64,000 nt of DNA from Bacteroidota bacterium (lineage in GTDB: Bacteria > Bacteroidota > Bacteroidia > JABDFU01). Shown here piece by piece: positions 16,927-25,693 of this stretch. The notes under the pieces are model-generated. The model searched no databases. It saw only the letters and a list, made by a program, of their open reading frames with translations, and was not told the origin of the DNA. The first letter of the stretch is position 1; each line of letters begins with the position of its first letter. The stretch lies in NCBI GenBank assembly GCA_016183775.1, contig JACPDY010000014.1, positions 1 to 64,000 of the forward strand, in the 5' to 3' direction. Made by a program: the position numbers and the translations under genes.

Positions 16927-19641
16927 TCAGGATTGGGCAGCATCAGTTTTAGCTGGGTATTCATCATCATACTTACCTGTTGTATAGCGTTCATTTATTT
17001 CCCGGAGATATTTTTGTTTCTTTTCGTCTCTGCGTTTTATTGATGTTGCAGTGAAATATTTATGCTTCCCTAAAAACTTTATTTGTATTTCATCCCACTG
17101 ACGTTTTGAAGTTATTTTACCCTGTGATACCAATTCCTGGCACAGGGAATCAGCTATATCATGGAAATCATTCCGACCGAGATAATCAAGGTCGGAATCG
17201 CATATTATCTGTTCAAGCAGGTCGTTAGGCTGCTGCGGGATCTTTGTTGCCATGATAAGCCGGGCTACCACTTCAATTTGTTTTTTACTATAGCCATATT
17301 GCGGCAATACTTCTCTCGCGATCTCAACACCTAATTCTTCATTGTTATCATAACGTTTTATAAATCCGGCGTCATGAAACAGGGCCGCTGTTTTAAGTAA
17401 ATCTATTTGTTCGGCCTCAACACCTTCCAGTTTACCGATACGTTCCACCGCACTGCATACACCAAGGGTATGATGAATATTATGATAGGTTAATGTTTCC
17501 GGCAAAAATTCCGATAATAATTTTATGATGTGCTGGCCGGCATCTTTATAATTCATCCGGTTAGCGAGATTGGTAGATAATAACTTAAAGAAGTCATCGT
17601 TTGGCGCACGCCCATCAAGGTTAACTGATAAACGCGGCTTGATCCGATCAACAAAATACATGTCGATCTCACCTTTGTTCTTCGCAGTAATTTTTCCGCG
17701 GAAGGTACAATCGAAAAAAGGACTTATATAATCATAGGTTGTTCCTGAAATATTTATTTTCCCGGCTTCTCCGCTTGATTCCATACGGGAAGCAGTGTTA
17801 ACGGTATCGCCCCATATATCATATGCGAATTTTTTACTTCCCACAATTCCTGCCACAACCGGCCCGGTATGGAGTCCGATCCGGATCTCCCAAAATTCCT
17901 GCCCTTTCGCCATTTTTTCCCGTTTCCAGCTCTCTATGAAATCATAGATTTCAAATGCCGCTAATGTTACATCAACAGGATTGCTTCGGTTACGAATAGG
18001 AATGCCTCCTGCACACATATACGCATCACCTATAGTTTTAATTTTTTCAATTCCGTAACGACTCATTATCTCATCAAACTTCCGAAAGCAATAATCTAAT
18101 TCGTATACTAATTGTTCCGGAGTTAGTTTTTCGGCTATTGTAGTAAATCCTTTAAAGTCAGTAAAAAGTACAGTTACCATCTTATAGGAACGGGGTGCCG
18201 CCTTTCCATAGTTCTTTAATTCTTCAGCTGTTTCAGTTGGTAAAATATTCAGTAATAATTCTTCCGATCTCTTCTTTTCTTTTTCTCCTTCTTCTTTTTG
18301 CTTCATTATTATGGTATTCTTTTCTGCAAGCTCTTTCAGGGCCGCTTTCTTTTGCGAGTAACTTATGTATATTAATATACCGAATAGTAAAAAGATCACC
18401 AGTCCGCCAACTAAAAAATAAGATATTAAACGTTGGCGTTTCGCTTCAAGTTCTTTGTATTGATTTTCTTTGACCAAAAGCGCGATCTCTTTTTCTTTCT
18501 TATCTGTTTCATACTTGGCGTTTACTTCTGCCATGCCGCGTAAATTCTCTTTATTGAGAATTATATCCTTCGTGGTGCTGAATAACAGGTAATATTGGTA
18601 GGCTTTCTGGAAATTATTCTGCCTGGCATATATAGCGGCGAGAGCCCCATATGCATCTCTCATTATTTCCTCGTTATTAAGTTTGGTTGCTATTTCCATT
18701 GCACGATTGTGGCTGTTTATGGCATCTGCCATCTTTCCAAGCTTGTCGTGAACAAACCCCAGGTTATTATAGGTAGCGGCAGTGGCGGCATTATCATGCT
18801 GCTTCTCCTGAATTTTAAGGGCTTTTTTCTGAAAGTCAAGAGCGAAATCAAGTGTATTCAATTGCAGATAAACATTTCCAAGATTATTATAACACTCAGC
18901 CAAAGTCAACGGATTCCTTACTTCTTCTTCAACTCTTAGGGCTTTTTGGTAATATTCCAAAGCCAGTTCATAGTTTTTCTTTTCATAATAAATATTTCCA
19001 ATATTATTATAAGTTTCGGTAAGCCCGGCTTTGTCGTTTAGTTCGAGCTGAATCTTGAGCGAAGATTGCAGGTAATCAAGCGCCAGCGTATAATTCCCGT
19101 CTTTTCTGTAGATCTTGGCGATATTGGTATAGCTGCTCGCTATAGCGGCTTTATCTCCTAACTCTTCCAGCACGGTCAGCATGTTCAGATAGTTTTTAAT
19201 GGCCAGGGGGAAATACCCTTGTTTGTAATAGATCAGGCCCCGGCTATTATAACAGAGCAGCATGCCCTTTTTATCGTCCAACAGCTCAAATATTTCAAGC
19301 GCTTTGGTATGGTTGTCAAGGGCGATATTAAATTCATTGTGGCTATAATGATATAATGCGATATTACGGTACGTATATGCGCGACCCCTGTGAAACTGAA
19401 GCTTATTGGCTAATTCAAAGGCCTGGTTGGCATAGTCAAGCGCAACTTCGGGTTCGGTGAGAAGGTACTCCTGACAAATTGCGTTAAGAAGGTTTACACG
19501 GGTAGTGTCATTTCCCGCTTTACGTTCCAGTACATACAGTGAATCGAGTATTCTTCTGTTTTGGGCAGGCATAAAATTCTGTATTGCAAAACCTGCAATA
19601 ACAAGAAATCCAATACTGATTTTCAATTTAAGGTTCCGCAT
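16927..19641 (-). CDS. TPR - membrane - class III adenylate cyclase - HD domain protein
   Basis: 904 residues. An N-terminal hydrophobic segment (about residues 8-25) exports the TPR region (about 40-350). A second membrane helix lies near residues 407-430, followed by a coiled coil. The cyclase domain has TVLFTDFKGFTT (metal Asp495), IEKIKTIGDAYM and YDIWGDTVNTASRM. The Lys and Asp in the last two motifs are the pair expected for ATP rather than GTP. The C-terminal part (about 690-850) has HNIHHT, LFHDAGF and DSDLDYLG, the H, HD and D of an HD hydrolase. The order suggests periplasmic TPR sensing with cytoplasmic cyclase output. The HD domain might hydrolyse a nucleotide, possibly the product, but that is a guess. 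Confidence 0.88.
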   Translation of the reverse strand: MRNLKLKISIGFLVIAGFAIQNFMPAQNRRILDSLYVLERKAGNDTTRVNLLNAICQEYLLTEPEVALDYANQAFELANKLQFHRGRAYTYRNIALYHYSHNEFNIALDNHTKALEIFELLDDKKGMLLCYNSRGLIYYKQGYFPLAIKNYLNMLTVLEELGDKAAIASSYTNIAKIYRKDGNYTLALDYLQSSLKIQLELNDKAGLTETYNNIGNIYYEKKNYELALEYYQKALRVEEEVRNPLTLAECYNNLGNVYLQLNTLDFALDFQKKALKIQEKQHDNAATAATYNNLGFVHDKLGKMADAINSHNRAMEIATKLNNEEIMRDAYGALAAIYARQNNFQKAYQYYLLFSTTKDIILNKENLRGMAEVNAKYETDKKEKEIALLVKENQYKELEAKRQRLISYFLVGGLVIFLLFGILIYISYSQKKAALKELAEKNTIIMKQKEEGEKEKKRSEELLLNILPTETAEELKNYGKAAPRSYKMVTVLFTDFKGFTTIAEKLTPEQLVYELDYCFRKFDEIMSRYGIEKIKTIGDAYMCAGGIPIRNRSNPVDVTLAAFEIYDFIESWKREKMAKGQEFWEIRIGLHTGPVVAGIVGSKKFAYDIWGDTVNTASRMESSGEAGKINISGTTYDYISPFFDCTFRGKITAKNKGEIDMYFVDRIKPRLSVNLDGRAPNDDFFKLLSTNLANRMNYKDAGQHIIKLLSEFLPETLTYHNIHHTLGVCSAVERIGKLEGVEAEQIDLLKTAALFHDAGFIKRYDNNEELGVEIAREVLPQYGYSKKQIEVVARLIMATKIPQQPNDLLEQIICDSDLDYLGRNDFHDIADSLCQELVSQGKITSKRQWDEIQIKFLGKHKYFTATSIKRRDEKKQKYLREINERYTTGKYDDEYPAKTDAAQS

Positions 19642-19805
19642 TTGATCCTTTCAAATATAGAAAATGTAATCGTGTGCCGCTGAAATTTATTATTGAATGT
19701 ATTTGTACGTGTTAAATATGTTTATGTTCGGTTTTTACTATCGTTTTTTACAAAAAATTAGTCATTCCGGGCATTTGTATTAACTTAAAATCATAACTTT
19801 AGGCC

Positions 19806-20171
19806 ATGAATAGCACCGTTTTAGATTTTGTCCCGATCGCGCTGATGTTTTTTGTAGCGATTGGCTTTGTAGCCGCTACAATGTTTGTAACTCATCTGTT
19901 GGGACCCAATCGCAAAACAAAGATTAAGCAGGAATCATTTGAATGTGGTATTGAAGTGCAGGGCGATGCGCGCACTCCATTCTCTGTAAAATATTTTCTT
20001 ATCGCCATTTTGTTTGTGTTGTTTGATGTTGAGGTAATATTTATGTACCCCTGGGCGGTAAATTTCAGGGAGCTTGGTATAATTGGATTTATTGAGATGA
20101 TGACTTTTGTAGCCTTTTTCCTCGTTGGATTCATTTATATTATCAAGAAGGGTGCGTTAAAATGGGAGTAG
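19806..20171 (+). CDS. nuoA: NADH-quinone oxidoreductase subunit A
   Basis: 121 residues with three membrane helices. The conserved loop contains FECGIEVQGDARTPFSVKYFLIAILFVLFD (given here as family hallmark order: FECG, then D-R, then KYFLIAILF). It is the small membrane subunit at the quinone-proximal end of complex I. It is the first gene of the operon, and no other gene lies between it and the divergent cyclase. A gap of 82 bp to nuoB contains an inverted repeat. Confidence 0.96.
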   Translation: MNSTVLDFVPIALMFFVAIGFVAATMFVTHLLGPNRKTKIKQESFECGIEVQGDARTPFSVKYFLIAILFVLFDVEVIFMYPWAVNFRELGIIGFIEMMTFVAFFLVGFIYIIKKGALKWE

Positions 20172-20186
20172 AGAAAAGTTAAAAGA

Positions 20187-20229
20187 AGTTAGCAGTTGGC
20201 AATGATCAATCTTTTGCCAACTGCCAACT
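20187..20229. repeat. Heptad-periodic inverted repeat, nuoA-nuoB gap
   Basis: Arms AGTTAGCAGTTGGCAA (20187-20202) and TTGCCAACTGCCAACT (20214-20229) pair at 15 of 16 positions. GTT recurs after 7 nt within the left arm. Confidence 0.85.
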
Positions 20230-20253
20230 GTCCTTTGTCAACTGAATGCATTT

Positions 20254-20814
20254 ATGAGCGCTGCCGAAATATACGATAAACCAAAATTATCAGGTTCCCC
20301 TTTGGGTTATGAAGGGCCCGGTTTTTTTGCAACGTCACTCGATAAAGCGGTTGGAATGGCGCGTAAAAATTCGATCTGGCCGTTACCATTTGCGACTTCA
20401 TGCTGTGGGATTGAATTCATGGCCACTATGGCTTCTCATTACGACCTTGGCCGCTTTGGGTCTGAGCGATTAAGCTTTTCTCCGCGTCAGGCCGATCTGT
20501 TAATGGTGATGGGAACCATTGCCAAGAAAATGGGACCGATTTTGCGCCAGGTGTATGAACAAATGGCAGAACCCAAGTGGGTGTTAAGCATGGGGGCATG
20601 CGCTTCCAGCGGAGGAATATTTGATACTTACAGTGTACTTCAGGGAATTGATCGGATTATTCCCGTTGATGTTTATGTACCCGGCTGTCCGCCCCGCCCC
20701 GAACAGGTAATTGACGGACTTTTACAGATACAAAAATTAGTTGAAAACGAATCGTTGCGCAGGCGTGACTCGGAAGAATATAAAGCTTTACAGGCAAAAT
20801 ACGGATTGGAGTAA
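20254..20814 (+). CDS. nuoB: NADH-quinone oxidoreductase subunit B
   Basis: 186 residues. It binds the last iron-sulfur cluster (N2) before quinone. The adjacent cysteine pair is in [13 protein letters not shown], the third ligand in MGACASSGG and the fourth in VPGCPPRPE. It sits in the connecting part of complex I. nuoC starts 3 bp after its stop. Confidence 0.97.
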   Translation: MSAAEIYDKPKLSGSPLGYEGPGFFATSLDKAVGMARKNSIWPLPFATSCCGIEFMATMASHYDLGRFGSERLSFSPRQADLLMVMGTIAKKMGPILRQVYEQMAEPKWVLSMGACASSGGIFDTYSVLQGIDRIIPVDVYVPGCPPRPEQVIDGLLQIQKLVENESLRRRDSEEYKALQAKYGLE

Positions 20815-20817
20815 TTT

Positions 20818-21315
20818 ATGGAAAACACACTTCTTGCGGAGCTTACTGATAAATTGAAAACTACATTTGGTGATGATATTGTTGGATCGGAACAGCAGTA
20901 TGATTTTCCGGTCATCACAGTTAAAAAGGAAAAGATAGTTGAGGTAATAAAAGCGTTGCATGCGGATGGGTTTAATTTTCTCACAGATCTTACCGGTATC
21001 CATTACCCCGATAATAAAGGGAAAGAGTTAGGTGCAATTTATCACCTGCATGACATGCCGAAAAACAGGCGTGTGCGTTTAAAAGCACTTGCAAGTATTG
21101 CCGACCCCTCAATTCCAACGTTGACAGGAGTTTTTCCGGGCGCCAACTGGATGGAGCGTGAAACGTATGATTTTTTCGGAATTAATTTTAAAGGCCACCC
21201 CAATCTGAAACGCATTTTGAATATGGATGAAATGAACTATTTTCCAATGCGAAAGGAATATCCGTTAGAGGATGCAAGGCGGGAGGATAAGGATAATACG
21301 ATGTTTGGAAGGTAA
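20818..21315 (+). CDS. nuoC: NADH-quinone oxidoreductase subunit C
   Basis: 165 residues of the 30-kDa subunit family, with the signature motif ERETYDFFGINFKGHPNLKR. It helps form the quinone-binding peripheral arm. Here it is a separate gene, not fused to nuoD as in some gammaproteobacteria. A 24-bp-arm inverted repeat follows the stop. Confidence 0.96.
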   Translation: MENTLLAELTDKLKTTFGDDIVGSEQQYDFPVITVKKEKIVEVIKALHADGFNFLTDLTGIHYPDNKGKELGAIYHLHDMPKNRRVRLKALASIADPSIPTLTGVFPGANWMERETYDFFGINFKGHPNLKRILNMDEMNYFPMRKEYPLEDARREDKDNTMFGR

Positions 21316-21319
21316 AATA

Positions 21320-21385
21320 GTTCCGGGTTCCGGGTTCAAAGTTCCAGGTTGTCCACAATCTAACTTTGAACCCGGAACCCGGAAC
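21320..21385. repeat. Heptad-periodic inverted repeat, nuoC-nuoD gap
   Basis: 24-bp perfect arms (21320-21343 and 21362-21385) with an 18-nt loop. The left arm is built on the unit GTTCCGG, with GTT at arm positions 1, 8, 15 and 22. The element begins 5 bp after nuoC and ends 9 bp before nuoD. Confidence 0.92.
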
Positions 21386-21393
21386 CCCAAAAG

Positions 21394-22611
21394 ATGGCTG
21401 AAGTAAAAGACATAGCAGAAAATAAAAAGGCGGAAGAAAAATTCTATTCCACTCTCAACCTCGGCCCTACACATCCTGCCACACATGGTATTTTTCAGAA
21501 TGTGTTGAAAATGGATGGGGAGATCATTGTTGATGCTGAATCTACTATTGGATACATACACCGTGCATTTGAAAAGATTGCGGAGCACAGGCCCTATAAT
21601 CAAATTACACCTTTAACCGACCGCCTTAATTATTGTTCATCGCCCATCAATAATATGGGATGGGAAATGACAGTTGAAAAGCTGATAAAAGCAGAGATTC
21701 CCAAGCGTGTGCAATACATGCGTATTGTTATTATGGAGCTTTCCCGCATCGCCGACCACCTTGTGTGCAACAGCGTTATTGGTGTGGACACAGGAGCAAT
21801 GACAGGGTTCTTATATGTGTTCCAGTACCGCGAAAAAATATATGAGATATTTGAAGAGATCTGTGGAGCACGACTCACCACCAATATTGGCCGTATAGGA
21901 GGATTCGAGCGCAACTGGAATCAAACAGTCTGGGATAAAATAAACAAGCTCTTGCCTGAACTTGAAAAGGGATTAAAAGAGTTTGAGAACCTGCTTACGC
22001 GTAACCGTATTTTTATGGATCGTACTATAAATTGCGGACCCATTACAGCCGAAAAGGCGCTTGCATATAGCTTTACTGGTCCTAATTTACGTGCTGCCGG
22101 TGTAGATTACGATGTTCGTGTAATGAACCCATACTCATCCTACGAAGAATTTAAATTTATTATTCCGGTGGGGACAAATGGAGATACCTATGATCGTTTT
22201 ATGGTGCGTGAAAAGGAAATGTGGGAAAGCATCAGCATAATAAAACAGGCGCTTGAAAAAATAAAAAAAGAGCCTGCAAATATCTTTCATGGTGATGTTC
22301 CTGAATTTTATCTTCCTGACAAGCAGGAGGTATATAACAATATGGAGGCGCTTATTTATCACTTTAAAATTATAATGGGTGAGATGGACGTACCTGTTGG
22401 TGAGGTTTATCATTCTGTCGAAGGCGGTAACGGTGAACTTGGATTTTACCTCGTTAGTGATGGTGGACGAGCGCCTTTCCGTTTGCATTTCCGCAGGCCC
22501 TGCTTTATTTATTACCAGGCTTATGCTGAAATGATAAAAGGCAGGATGTTGAGTGATGCGATCTTAACGATGAGCAGCATGAATGTGATCGCGGGAGAAT
22601 TGGATGCGTAA
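21394..22611 (+). CDS. nuoD: NADH-quinone oxidoreductase subunit D
   Basis: 405 residues of the 49-kDa subunit family, related to the large subunit of [NiFe] hydrogenases. It has LGPTHPATHG near the N-terminus and RAPFRLHFRRPCF near the C-terminus. With NuoB it forms the quinone site. The length is normal. Confidence 0.97.
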   Translation: MAEVKDIAENKKAEEKFYSTLNLGPTHPATHGIFQNVLKMDGEIIVDAESTIGYIHRAFEKIAEHRPYNQITPLTDRLNYCSSPINNMGWEMTVEKLIKAEIPKRVQYMRIVIMELSRIADHLVCNSVIGVDTGAMTGFLYVFQYREKIYEIFEEICGARLTTNIGRIGGFERNWNQTVWDKINKLLPELEKGLKEFENLLTRNRIFMDRTINCGPITAEKALAYSFTGPNLRAAGVDYDVRVMNPYSSYEEFKFIIPVGTNGDTYDRFMVREKEMWESISIIKQALEKIKKEPANIFHGDVPEFYLPDKQEVYNNMEALIYHFKIIMGEMDVPVGEVYHSVEGGNGELGFYLVSDGGRAPFRLHFRRPCFIYYQAYAEMIKGRMLSDAILTMSSMNVIAGELDA

Positions 22612-22613
22612 AA

Positions 22614-22664
22614 CAATTGGCATTTACCAGTTGGCAAAACATAATCATTGTCACCTGCCAATTG
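22614..22664. repeat. Weak heptad-periodic inverted repeat, nuoD-nuoE gap
   Basis: Arms CAATTGGCA (22614-22622) and TGCCAATTG (22656-22664) are perfect. A second TTGGCA lies 14 nt, two heptads, after the first. It looks like a worn copy of the stronger elements in this operon. Confidence 0.65.
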
Positions 22665-22678
22665 CAAACTAAAGTTAA

Positions 22679-23218
22679 ATGGCTACTAAACAAATAAAAT
22701 TTTCTGATGATGCGTATGAATTAGTACAGCGCATCATAAAGCGTTACCCGGAAGGGAAGCAGAAATCAGCTATACTTCCTGTACTGCATATTGCGCAAGC
22801 GGAGTTTGATGGCTGGCTAAGTGCGCCCGTGATGGATTACGTAGCGTCTATTTTAAGTATTCAGCCCATTGAAGTATACGAAGTGGCTTCATTTTACAGC
22901 ATGTTCAATTTAAAACCTGTTGGAAAATGTCTGATCGAAGTTTGTCGTACCGGACCATGTTGGTTAATGGGGGCCGAGGACGTAGTAAAATATATTGAGA
23001 AGAAATTGAATATAAAGGAAGGCGAAACCTCAAAGGACGGAATGTTTACTTTAAAAACAGTTGAATGCCTTGCCGCATGCGGCTCTGCGCCGATGATGCA
23101 GGTTGGGGAGACGTACCATGAGAATTTAACACTTGAAAAAGTCGATTCAATTTTACAGGATTATAAATCGAAAGGCGAATTGGTAACACATTGGGATAAA
23201 AAGCATATAAAAAAGTAG
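22679..23218 (+). CDS. nuoE: NADH-quinone oxidoreductase subunit E
   Basis: 179 residues of the 24-kDa thioredoxin-like subunit. It binds a [2Fe-2S] cluster with ligands in CRTGPCWLMG and ECLAACGSAP. It works with NuoF in the NADH-oxidising tip. The stop codon overlaps the first base of the following inverted repeat. Confidence 0.96.
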   Translation: MATKQIKFSDDAYELVQRIIKRYPEGKQKSAILPVLHIAQAEFDGWLSAPVMDYVASILSIQPIEVYEVASFYSMFNLKPVGKCLIEVCRTGPCWLMGAEDVVKYIEKKLNIKEGETSKDGMFTLKTVECLAACGSAPMMQVGETYHENLTLEKVDSILQDYKSKGELVTHWDKKHIKK

Positions 23219-23270
23219 TTGTTGGTTGTTAGTTGTCGGTTCTTGGAACTAACAACTAACAACCAACAAC
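23218..23270. repeat. Heptad-periodic inverted repeat, nuoE-nuoF gap
   Basis: 19-bp perfect arms (23218-23236 and 23252-23270) with a 15-nt loop. The left arm starts GTTGTTGGTTGTTAG, with GTT at positions 1, 8 and 15 as well as between. It fills the gap from the nuoE stop to 9 bp before nuoF. Confidence 0.9.
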
Positions 23271-23278
23271 TGGCAACT

Positions 23279-24610
23279 ATGAGACAGTTATTAATAGATA
23301 ACATTACATCTTCCACTTCACTAAGCGATTATAAATCGCATGGCGGATATGCCGCTTTGGAAAAAGCATTGAAGATGAAGCCCGAAGAAATTGTTGCTGA
23401 AGTTCAGAAGTCAGGACTGCGTGGCCGCGGAGGTGCAGGTTTCCCAACGGGCATGAAGTGGAGTTTTATTGCGAAGCCGGAAGGTGTTCCCCGTCATTTG
23501 GTTTGTAACGCGGATGAAAGTGAGCCGGGAACATTTAAAGACCGGTACCTGATGCAGCATAAGCCGCACATTCTTATTGAAGGCATGATCATTTCCAGTT
23601 TCGCGTTAGGTGCAAATCTGTCCTACATATATATACGCGGTGAAATGATGGTGCAGTTCCACATTTTGCAAAAAGCCATTGATGATGCGTATGCAGCGGG
23701 TTTGCTCGGTAAAAATATTCTGAACAGCGGCTTTGATCTCGATCTCCATGTGCATTGCGGAGGCGGGGCTTATATATGTGGTGAAGAAACTGCTCTTATT
23801 GAATCATTGGAAGGCAAACGCGGCAATCCGCGTATCAAACCTCCATTCCCTGCCATTGCAGGTGTATGGGGACGGCCAACGGTTGTGAATAATGTTGAAA
23901 CGATCGCTGCAGTCGTTCCTATTATTAATATGACGGGCGATGAATACGCAAAAATTGGTGTTGGTAAAAGTACAGGCACAAAACTTATTTCTGCCAGCGG
24001 TCATATTAATAAACCGGGTGTTTATGAAATTGAATTAGGGGTTCCGGTTGAAGAATTTATTTATTCCGAACAATATTGCGGAGGTATAAAAGGAGGGCGA
24101 AAATTGAAGGCAGTTGTTGCGGGAGGCTCATCTGTTCCTGTCCTTCCAACTGAACTTATTTTAAAAACTGCAAAAGGCGAACCGCGCTTGATGACCTACG
24201 AATCATTAGGTGACGGAGGCTTTGCAACAGGCACGATGCTTGGTTCGGGTGGATTTATTGTGATGGACGAAACAACAAGCATTGTAAAAAACCTGTTTAA
24301 TTTTTCCCGTTTCTATCATCATGAAAGCTGCGGACAATGCAGCCCATGCCGTGAAGGAACCGGATGGATGGAAAAAATATTGCGAAAGATACTGGATGGT
24401 CGCGGAACAATTGCAGACATTGATCTGTTATGGGATATACAAAGTAAAATAGAAGGAAAAACTATTTGTCCGTTGGGTGAAGCTGCTGCATGGCCGGTGG
24501 CAGCCGCTATCCGTCATTTCAGACCTGAGTTTGAGGAATATGTAAGGAATCCTCAGAATATTAAAGATGTGAAGCACTATTATAGATTAAATAATTTAGT
24601 TGAAGTATAA
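23279..24610 (+). CDS. nuoF: NADH-quinone oxidoreductase subunit F
   Basis: 443 residues from ATG 23279. An in-frame upstream start at 23219 would translate the inverted repeat and is unlikely. It binds NADH and FMN, with GRGGAGFPTGMKWSF and GGAYICGEETALIESLEG. A [4Fe-4S] cluster is held by ESCGQCSPCREG and a later cysteine in TICPLG. It is the electron entry point of complex I. Confidence 0.96.
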   Translation: MRQLLIDNITSSTSLSDYKSHGGYAALEKALKMKPEEIVAEVQKSGLRGRGGAGFPTGMKWSFIAKPEGVPRHLVCNADESEPGTFKDRYLMQHKPHILIEGMIISSFALGANLSYIYIRGEMMVQFHILQKAIDDAYAAGLLGKNILNSGFDLDLHVHCGGGAYICGEETALIESLEGKRGNPRIKPPFPAIAGVWGRPTVVNNVETIAAVVPIINMTGDEYAKIGVGKSTGTKLISASGHINKPGVYEIELGVPVEEFIYSEQYCGGIKGGRKLKAVVAGGSSVPVLPTELILKTAKGEPRLMTYESLGDGGFATGTMLGSGGFIVMDETTSIVKNLFNFSRFYHHESCGQCSPCREGTGWMEKILRKILDGRGTIADIDLLWDIQSKIEGKTICPLGEAAAWPVAAAIRHFRPEFEEYVRNPQNIKDVKHYYRLNNLVEV

Positions 24611-24612
24611 AT

Positions 24613-24665
24613 GGTTTTGGGTTTCAAGTTTCAGGTTGCCAACCTGAAACTTGAAACCCAAAACC
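24613..24665. repeat. Heptad-periodic inverted repeat, nuoF-nuoG gap
   Basis: 26-bp perfect arms (24613-24638 and 24640-24665) around a single C. The left arm has GTT at positions 2, 9, 16 and 23, with units such as GGTTTCA. It begins 2 bp after the nuoF stop. Confidence 0.93.
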
Positions 24666-24680
24666 TGAAAACATTTAAAA

Positions 24681-25691
24681 ATGCCTAGAGTAACCATAGA
24701 CGGACATACTATTGAAGTGCCAAATGGTACAACCATTTTGGAAGCAGCACGTATGATCGGCGGAGAAATTGTTCCGCCTGCCATGTGTTACTATTCAAAA
24801 TTGAAAACAACTGGTGGTTATTGCCGTACATGTATCGTAAAGGTTAGTAAGGGTTCTGAAAAGGATCCGCGTCCTATGCCAAAGCCGGTAGCATCATGCC
24901 GCACAACTGTTATGGACGGAATGGAAGTGCAGAATATTACTTCGCCCGATCTGCTTGAAGCGCGTGCAGGCGTTGTTGAATTTTTATTACTTAATCACCC
25001 ACTTGATTGTCCGATTTGTGACCAGGCGGGGGAATGTCATTTACAGGATCTTGGTTATCAAAACGGAAAAGTAAAAACCCGTTACGAATTTGACCGCCGG
25101 GAATTCGACCCGATTGATATCGGAGATAAGATCAAGCTGCATATGAAACGTTGTATTCATTGTTTCCGTTGTGTGAAACTGGCCGAACAGCTTACTCCTG
25201 GCCGTTATCATGGAATGCTGAATCGTGGCGATCATTCTGAAATATCTACATATATAGAACATGCGGTTGATAATGAGTTTTCCGGTAACATGATCGATGT
25301 TTGTCCTGTTGGCGCGTTAACTGACAGAACATTCCGTTTTAAAAGCCGTGTCTGGTATACCAATCCTGAAGATGCGCATCGCACTTGCACTAAGTGCTCA
25401 GGTAAAGTTCGTTTGTGGTTAAAGGGAGAAGAGGTATTACGTGTTACAGCTCGCAAAGACAAATATGGTGAAGTGATCGATTGGATATGTAACGAATGCC
25501 GTTTCGATAAAAAGAAAACAAGTGATTGGGTAATTGAAGGGCCGACACATATTGATCGTCATTCGGTAATTTCTGCGAATCATTACGAGTCGTTGAAATC
25601 ATTGAAGCTGGATGTTGATAAACAGAAAAGGCAGCTTGTACACACAAAAAATTTATTAGGTGAAGGAGCATTAAATCCGAATAACGAATAA
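24681..25691 (+). CDS. nuoG: NADH-quinone oxidoreductase subunit G, short form
   Basis: 336 residues. It has an N-terminal [2Fe-2S] domain (CYYSKLKTTGGYCRTC), the His-Cys [4Fe-4S] motif region (HPLDCPICDQAGECHLQD) and a ferredoxin-like cluster region (CIHCFRCVK, then CPVGALTD). The C-terminal stretch has CTKC and CNEC. The large molybdopterin-enzyme-like domain of the usual 700-900-residue NuoG is missing. Short NuoG proteins are known in Bacteroidota, so this is not a truncation by damage. nuoH starts 2 bp later. Confidence 0.93.
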   Translation: MPRVTIDGHTIEVPNGTTILEAARMIGGEIVPPAMCYYSKLKTTGGYCRTCIVKVSKGSEKDPRPMPKPVASCRTTVMDGMEVQNITSPDLLEARAGVVEFLLLNHPLDCPICDQAGECHLQDLGYQNGKVKTRYEFDRREFDPIDIGDKIKLHMKRCIHCFRCVKLAEQLTPGRYHGMLNRGDHSEISTYIEHAVDNEFSGNMIDVCPVGALTDRTFRFKSRVWYTNPEDAHRTCTKCSGKVRLWLKGEEVLRVTARKDKYGEVIDWICNECRFDKKKTSDWVIEGPTHIDRHSVISANHYESLKSLKLDVDKQKRQLVHTKNLLGEGALNPNNE

Positions 25692-25693
25692 TT

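Noticed and set aside
19774-19801. TTTG and TAACTTTA as the nuoA promoter
   Set aside because: Spacing is only 16 nt and the start would fall on the ATG; not convincing without mapping.
24681-25691. NuoG as a truncated or broken gene
   Set aside because: All iron-sulfur motifs are present, the next gene starts 2 bp later, and short NuoG is known in Bacteroidota.
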